Of a stretch of DNA of 8,475 nucleotides, positions 6,516-8,475 are shown piece by piece. The stretch spans positions 1-8,475 of the forward strand of contig JAFGDV010000009.1 in NCBI GenBank assembly GCA_016931955.1. The letters are read 5' to 3'. The stretch is from Candidatus Altarchaeota archaeon. GTDB taxonomy: Archaea; Altiarchaeota; Altiarchaeia; IMC4; QMZM01. Below the pieces are notes generated by a model that was not told the origin of the DNA, ran no database searches, and worked only from the letters and a program-made list of their open reading frames with translations. The translations under genes were made by a program, and so were the position numbers. Positions within the stretch are counted from its first letter, which is position 1. Each line of letters opens with the position of its first letter.

Positions 6516-7260
6516 CTTTGAGTGTTTTTTGTGCTGTGTGCAGTAGTTTTTGGGCTTCTTCTGTTGTTATTGTGTGTTGTGGTTGTCGGTTGTCTCTTTT
6601 GGCTCGGTATACTGCGTAGCTTTTTTCGTATGTTTTCTGGTCTATTCCTTTCTGTAGGAGGTGTTCTCTGAGTCTTTTATTCGTATATTCCCTGTTTTCT
6701 CGGATGCATTCTATGATGTATAGTCCTCTTATTCTGAGCATCAGCGAATAGATTGTGCCGCTGTGGTCTCCTTCTATCCGTAATAGTTTTTCTGCTATTT
6801 TGATTGCTTCTTTTGTGTTTTTCAGGTATTTTTTTGTGGCTTGTGGGTTTGGTTTTATCTTTCTGAGTTCTTTGAGTAGGTGTGGGTTGATGATTGTTTT
6901 GGCTTCTCTGATGATACTATAGTAGCTTGTGGGGTCTTCTCTTATTTTTTCTTTTATTTTGTCTATTTGGATTGCTTCTATGTCGTATTCTTCTTCTTTT
7001 TTTATGTCTATTTTTTTGTCTGTTATCAGGAGCACGTCTATGTCTGAGTCTGCTGTTTCCTCTCCTCTGCTGTGTGAGCCGTAGAGGTATGCTCCTATTA
7101 TGTTTTCTGTGTGTGGCATTATTTTTTCTATGATGTTTTCTTTTATTGTGAGTGGTCTTATGACTACTTTTTGGCTTACCCATTCTCGGGGTAGGTATAC
7201 GCTGCCGCTGTTTCCTGATCTCATCACGGTTTTTACTAGCCGTTCCTGTGTTCTTACCAT
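6487..7260 (-). CDS. AbrB/DUF2080-like, MNT nucleotidyltransferase and HEPN-like fusion protein
   Basis: The 257-residue protein (ATG at 7260) appears to join three modules. Residues 1-36 hold RSGNSGSVYLPREWV, resembling the AbrB-like/DUF2080 swapped-hairpin DNA-binding type. Residues 40-125 are a minimal nucleotidyltransferase: G61S62 followed by ten residues and D73xD75 is exactly the GSX10DXD motif of MntA-type antitoxins. Residues 140-257 are all-helical, with the length and pattern of a HEPN domain. R222 and H229 fit the HEPN ribonuclease signature RX4-6H, but the AMP-acceptor tyrosine after the histidine, seen in HepT, is absent. In HepT-MntA systems the MNT protein AMPylates the HEPN toxin; here both would be in one chain. 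The HEPN assignment is the least certain. A TTG at 7266 would add two residues. TATA box and palindrome at the start suggest leaderless, self-regulated expression. Confidence 0.8.
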   Translation of the reverse strand: MVRTQERLVKTVMRSGNSGSVYLPREWVSQKVVIRPLTIKENIIEKIMPHTENIIGAYLYGSHSRGEETADSDIDVLLITDKKIDIKKEEEYDIEAIQIDKIKEKIREDPTSYYSIIREAKTIINPHLLKELRKIKPNPQATKKYLKNTKEAIKIAEKLLRIEGDHSGTIYSLMLRIRGLYIIECIRENREYTNKRLREHLLQKGIDQKTYEKSYAVYRAKRDNRQPQHTITTEEAQKLLHTAQKTLKDAEKNQKSS

Positions 7261-7277
7261 ATACAAAGTATATGGTA
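7255..7277. promoter_or_regulatory. Perfect palindrome over the MNT-HEPN start, candidate operator
   Basis: Two 10-bp arms (TACCATATAC at 7255-7264 and GTATATGGTA at 7268-7277) are perfect reverse complements around an AAA centre. The palindrome covers the ATG at 7260 and the predicted transcription start, and begins 10 bp downstream of the TATA box. Occupancy would block RNA polymerase. The AbrB-like N-terminal domain of the encoded protein makes autorepression a natural inference. Confidence 0.6.
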
Positions 7278-7286
7278 TTCTTGACC

Positions 7287-7294
7287 TATAAATA
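7287..7294 (-). promoter_or_regulatory. TATA box of the MNT-HEPN gene
   Basis: On the minus strand this reads TATTTATA, centred about 30 bp before the ATG at 7260. Transcription would start near 7264, giving a leader of only a few nucleotides. Further A/T-rich TATA-like stretches on the same strand lie at 7315-7320 and 7331-7337. No Shine-Dalgarno sequence is present. Confidence 0.6.
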
Positions 7295-7375
7295 GCTCCA
7301 CAACACTATAGAATTATAAAGTAGCCATTCCTTATAAACCAGTCATACACCCCGAAGCCTGTTATCCTGTTTTTT

Positions 7376-8287
7376 TTAGTTCATCAGTAACATGTATACT
7401 GTGTGGATTGTGAATCCTATGAGCCCTATGATGAGTATGGCTTGTATTCCACCTATTTTTTTGTTGGTGCGGTATGTGTGGGATAAGAAGCCTGCGGTTA
7501 TTAGTATTCCTGTGCCTCCGCCTATGGGTCCGAGTAGGTTAGAGGCGACGGTTAGGATTCCTACGATGGATCCTGTGACTGCGGCTGTGATTATTGGTTT
7601 TAGCTGGATTTCTCTGTTTTCTCCCATAGATACTAGGGTGTTGTACAGGATGCATAAGAATGTGAATGTGGTTGCGTAGAGGTGCGGGATTTCTGTTGAT
7701 TCAAGTATCCTGTCGACGTTTGATGGTGATAGTATGCCGTATAAATCGCTCCCAGTTAGGTTTACTGTTATTGTGTAGACTATTTTTTGTAGGGGGTTCA
7801 TCGGAGCATCGTATATGGAGAAGCTGGTGACTCCTATGAGGCTGGCTAGTATCCATAGGGTTGCGAGTGTTGTGGCGCTTAGGATTATTACCATATATGT
7901 TTTTTGTGCTTCTGTTGTTGTTTGTGTTTCAGGGTTTAGTTTTTTGGTTAGTTTGGGTTGGATTATGTGGAAGTATATTATGCCGACTGCGGCTACTATG
8001 AGCATGGCTGATATAAGGTATAGTAGTGATAGTGCTGCATACATGTTTCCTTGTATCATATATTCCAAGAAGAGGAGTATATACCCTCTGAGGTACTGGA
8101 ATCTGGCTGGATCCACCCATCCCAGGAAGGTGAATGTTGCCAAGAAGGTTTCTGTTATTACTGCTGTGGCTATGAAGAATTCGTATTCTAGGTTGGCGTG
8201 TTTTTTGAGTAGACAGGCGAAGACGGCTAATAGTATTGATCCGAATGCTGTTAGCATTGTGTTCGCTTGTCTTGCTTCTACCTCCAT
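7376..8287 (-). CDS. Polytopic membrane protein of unknown function
   Basis: I do not recognise this 303-residue protein (ATG at 8287). It shows about eight hydrophobic segments, roughly at residues 10-27, 37-57, 82-107, 131-155, 203-220, 230-249, 253-270 and 278-301. A basic/acidic cytoplasm-like loop (KLTKKLNPETQTTTEAQKT) lies between segments 3 and 4, and a larger polar part of about 45 residues between 4 and 5. A glycine-rich GPIGGGTG sits between segments 6 and 7. No transporter, protease or enzyme signature is visible. A TTG at 8323 would add 12 residues, but it lies in the loop of a strong inverted repeat and has no ribosome binding site, so ATG at 8287 is preferred. The gene is 115 bp upstream of the MNT-HEPN gene on the same strand, which has its own promoter. 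Confidence 0.75.
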   Translation of the reverse strand: MEVEARQANTMLTAFGSILLAVFACLLKKHANLEYEFFIATAVITETFLATFTFLGWVDPARFQYLRGYILLFLEYMIQGNMYAALSLLYLISAMLIVAAVGIIYFHIIQPKLTKKLNPETQTTTEAQKTYMVIILSATTLATLWILASLIGVTSFSIYDAPMNPLQKIVYTITVNLTGSDLYGILSPSNVDRILESTEIPHLYATTFTFLCILYNTLVSMGENREIQLKPIITAAVTGSIVGILTVASNLLGPIGGGTGILITAGFLSHTYRTNKKIGGIQAILIIGLIGFTIHTVYMLLMN

Positions 8288-8308
8288 ATCTCTACGCTGT
8301 TTTGTAAT

Positions 8309-8342
8309 AAGTGAGTGCGCCAACTACGCTGCGCACTCACTT
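8309..8342. repeat. 12-bp-arm inverted repeat upstream of the membrane protein gene
   Basis: AAGTGAGTGCGC (8309-8320) and its exact reverse complement (8331-8342) flank a 10-nt spacer. The arms are much more GC-rich than the surroundings. The repeat lies 22 bp upstream of the membrane protein ATG. It may be a leader hairpin, an operator or part of a mobile-element end; the sequence does not decide. Confidence 0.65.
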
Positions 8343-8399
8343 TGTGTATTTGGGTTAGCGTGAGCTATGCAAAAAAGGCGCGGAGATGAAAAATCAACA

Positions 8400-8421
8400 A
8401 CCACACCCTAAAGGGTGTGGT
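8400..8421 (-). terminator. Hairpin with 9-bp stem and T-rich tail on the minus strand
   Basis: ACCACACCC (8400-8408) pairs with GGGTGTGGT (8413-8421) around a TAAA loop. On the minus strand the stem is followed by TTGTTGATTTTT, the form of a terminator for a gene entering from beyond the right edge. Short GC-rich hairpins with a TTTA loop are also typical of IS200/IS605-family ends. Two minus-strand frames are open from the right edge, with stops at 8428-8430 and 8408-8410; both are too short to identify. Confidence 0.4.
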
Positions 8422-8459
8422 ATGAACTTACAAAGTCGGCAAGTATGAGGCATTCATCT

Positions 8460-8475
8460 GCGACTTCAAAGTCGC
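8460..8475. repeat. Inverted repeat at the right edge
   Basis: GCGACTT (8460-8466) and AAGTCGC (8469-8475) are perfect reverse complements separated by two bases. CAAAGTCG also occurs directly at 8431-8438 and 8467-8474. The repeat meets the window edge, so its full extent cannot be seen. Confidence 0.4.

Noticed and set aside
6927-7133. Leu/Phe-rich + strand frame looking like a small membrane protein
   Set aside because: It is antisense to the Lys/Glu-rich MNT domain; AAA/GAA codons read backwards give TTT/TTC, which mimics a hydrophobic peptide.
7815-8363. 182-codon + strand frame opposite the membrane protein gene
   Set aside because: The minus-strand frame encodes clear membrane segments and runs further. 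The + frame is a by-product of T/G-rich antisense sequence.
8428-8475. C-terminus of a transposase (TnpB) entering from the right edge on the minus strand
   Set aside because: Two minus-strand frames are open but only about 15-21 codons are visible and neither shows a TnpB motif, so no gene is called.
8309-8475. CRISPR array
   Set aside because: The repeats here are inverted, differ from each other and are not regularly spaced; no set of three or more equal direct repeats exists.

Overview
The window is archaeal chromosomal DNA. The evidence is a proteasome beta subunit, a KH/beta-CASP ribonuclease of the aCPSF1/FttA type (nearly universal in archaea), an endonuclease Q homologue, TATA boxes placed as for archaeal TBP/TFB promoters, and a mix of leaderless and Shine-Dalgarno-led starts, several of them TTG. 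The phylum cannot be read from the sequence. Every stretch over 110 bases is gene or near-gene, so there are no large empty gaps.

Left and centre (1-4397, all + strand): a small basic protein with a probable C-terminal winged helix (unrecognised); a PHP-domain endonuclease Q (DNA repair, with a C-terminal PCNA-binding-like motif); the 20S proteasome beta subunit psmB behind tandem TATA boxes; and aCPSF1/FttA, which cuts RNA at U-rich tracts to terminate transcription. psmB next to aCPSF1 is a recurrent archaeal arrangement. A T-rich tract directly after psmB is the kind of site the next gene product acts on.

Middle (4394-6319): a membrane-anchored SagB-type nitroreductase on the - strand converges on fttA, and the two stops share one CTAG palindrome. 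Diverging from it is a two-gene + strand operon with an ATGA overlap: a DJ-1/PfpI family protein and a monofunctional HhH-GPD DNA glycosylase related to endonuclease III (COG2231/MagIII-like). With endonuclease Q this gives two base-damage repair enzymes in the window.

Right (6339-8475, - strand): an accessory-looking region with A-rich coding strands. It holds a single-chain fusion of an AbrB/DUF2080-like DNA-binding domain, a minimal nucleotidyltransferase (MNT) domain and a HEPN-like helical domain. A 58-codon coiled-coil ORF overlaps its 3' end. A perfect 10-bp-arm palindrome sits on its start codon, 10 bp from a TATA box, so it looks like a self-regulated toxin-antitoxin-type locus in which both TA domains are in one polypeptide. 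Upstream is an unrecognised polytopic membrane protein. The last 170 bases carry three strong inverted repeats with no clear gene; they may be the end of a gene or a mobile element that continues outside the window.

The most interesting candidate is the AbrB-MNT-HEPN fusion with its operator and small overlapping partner. All functional calls are by motif reading; no database search was possible.
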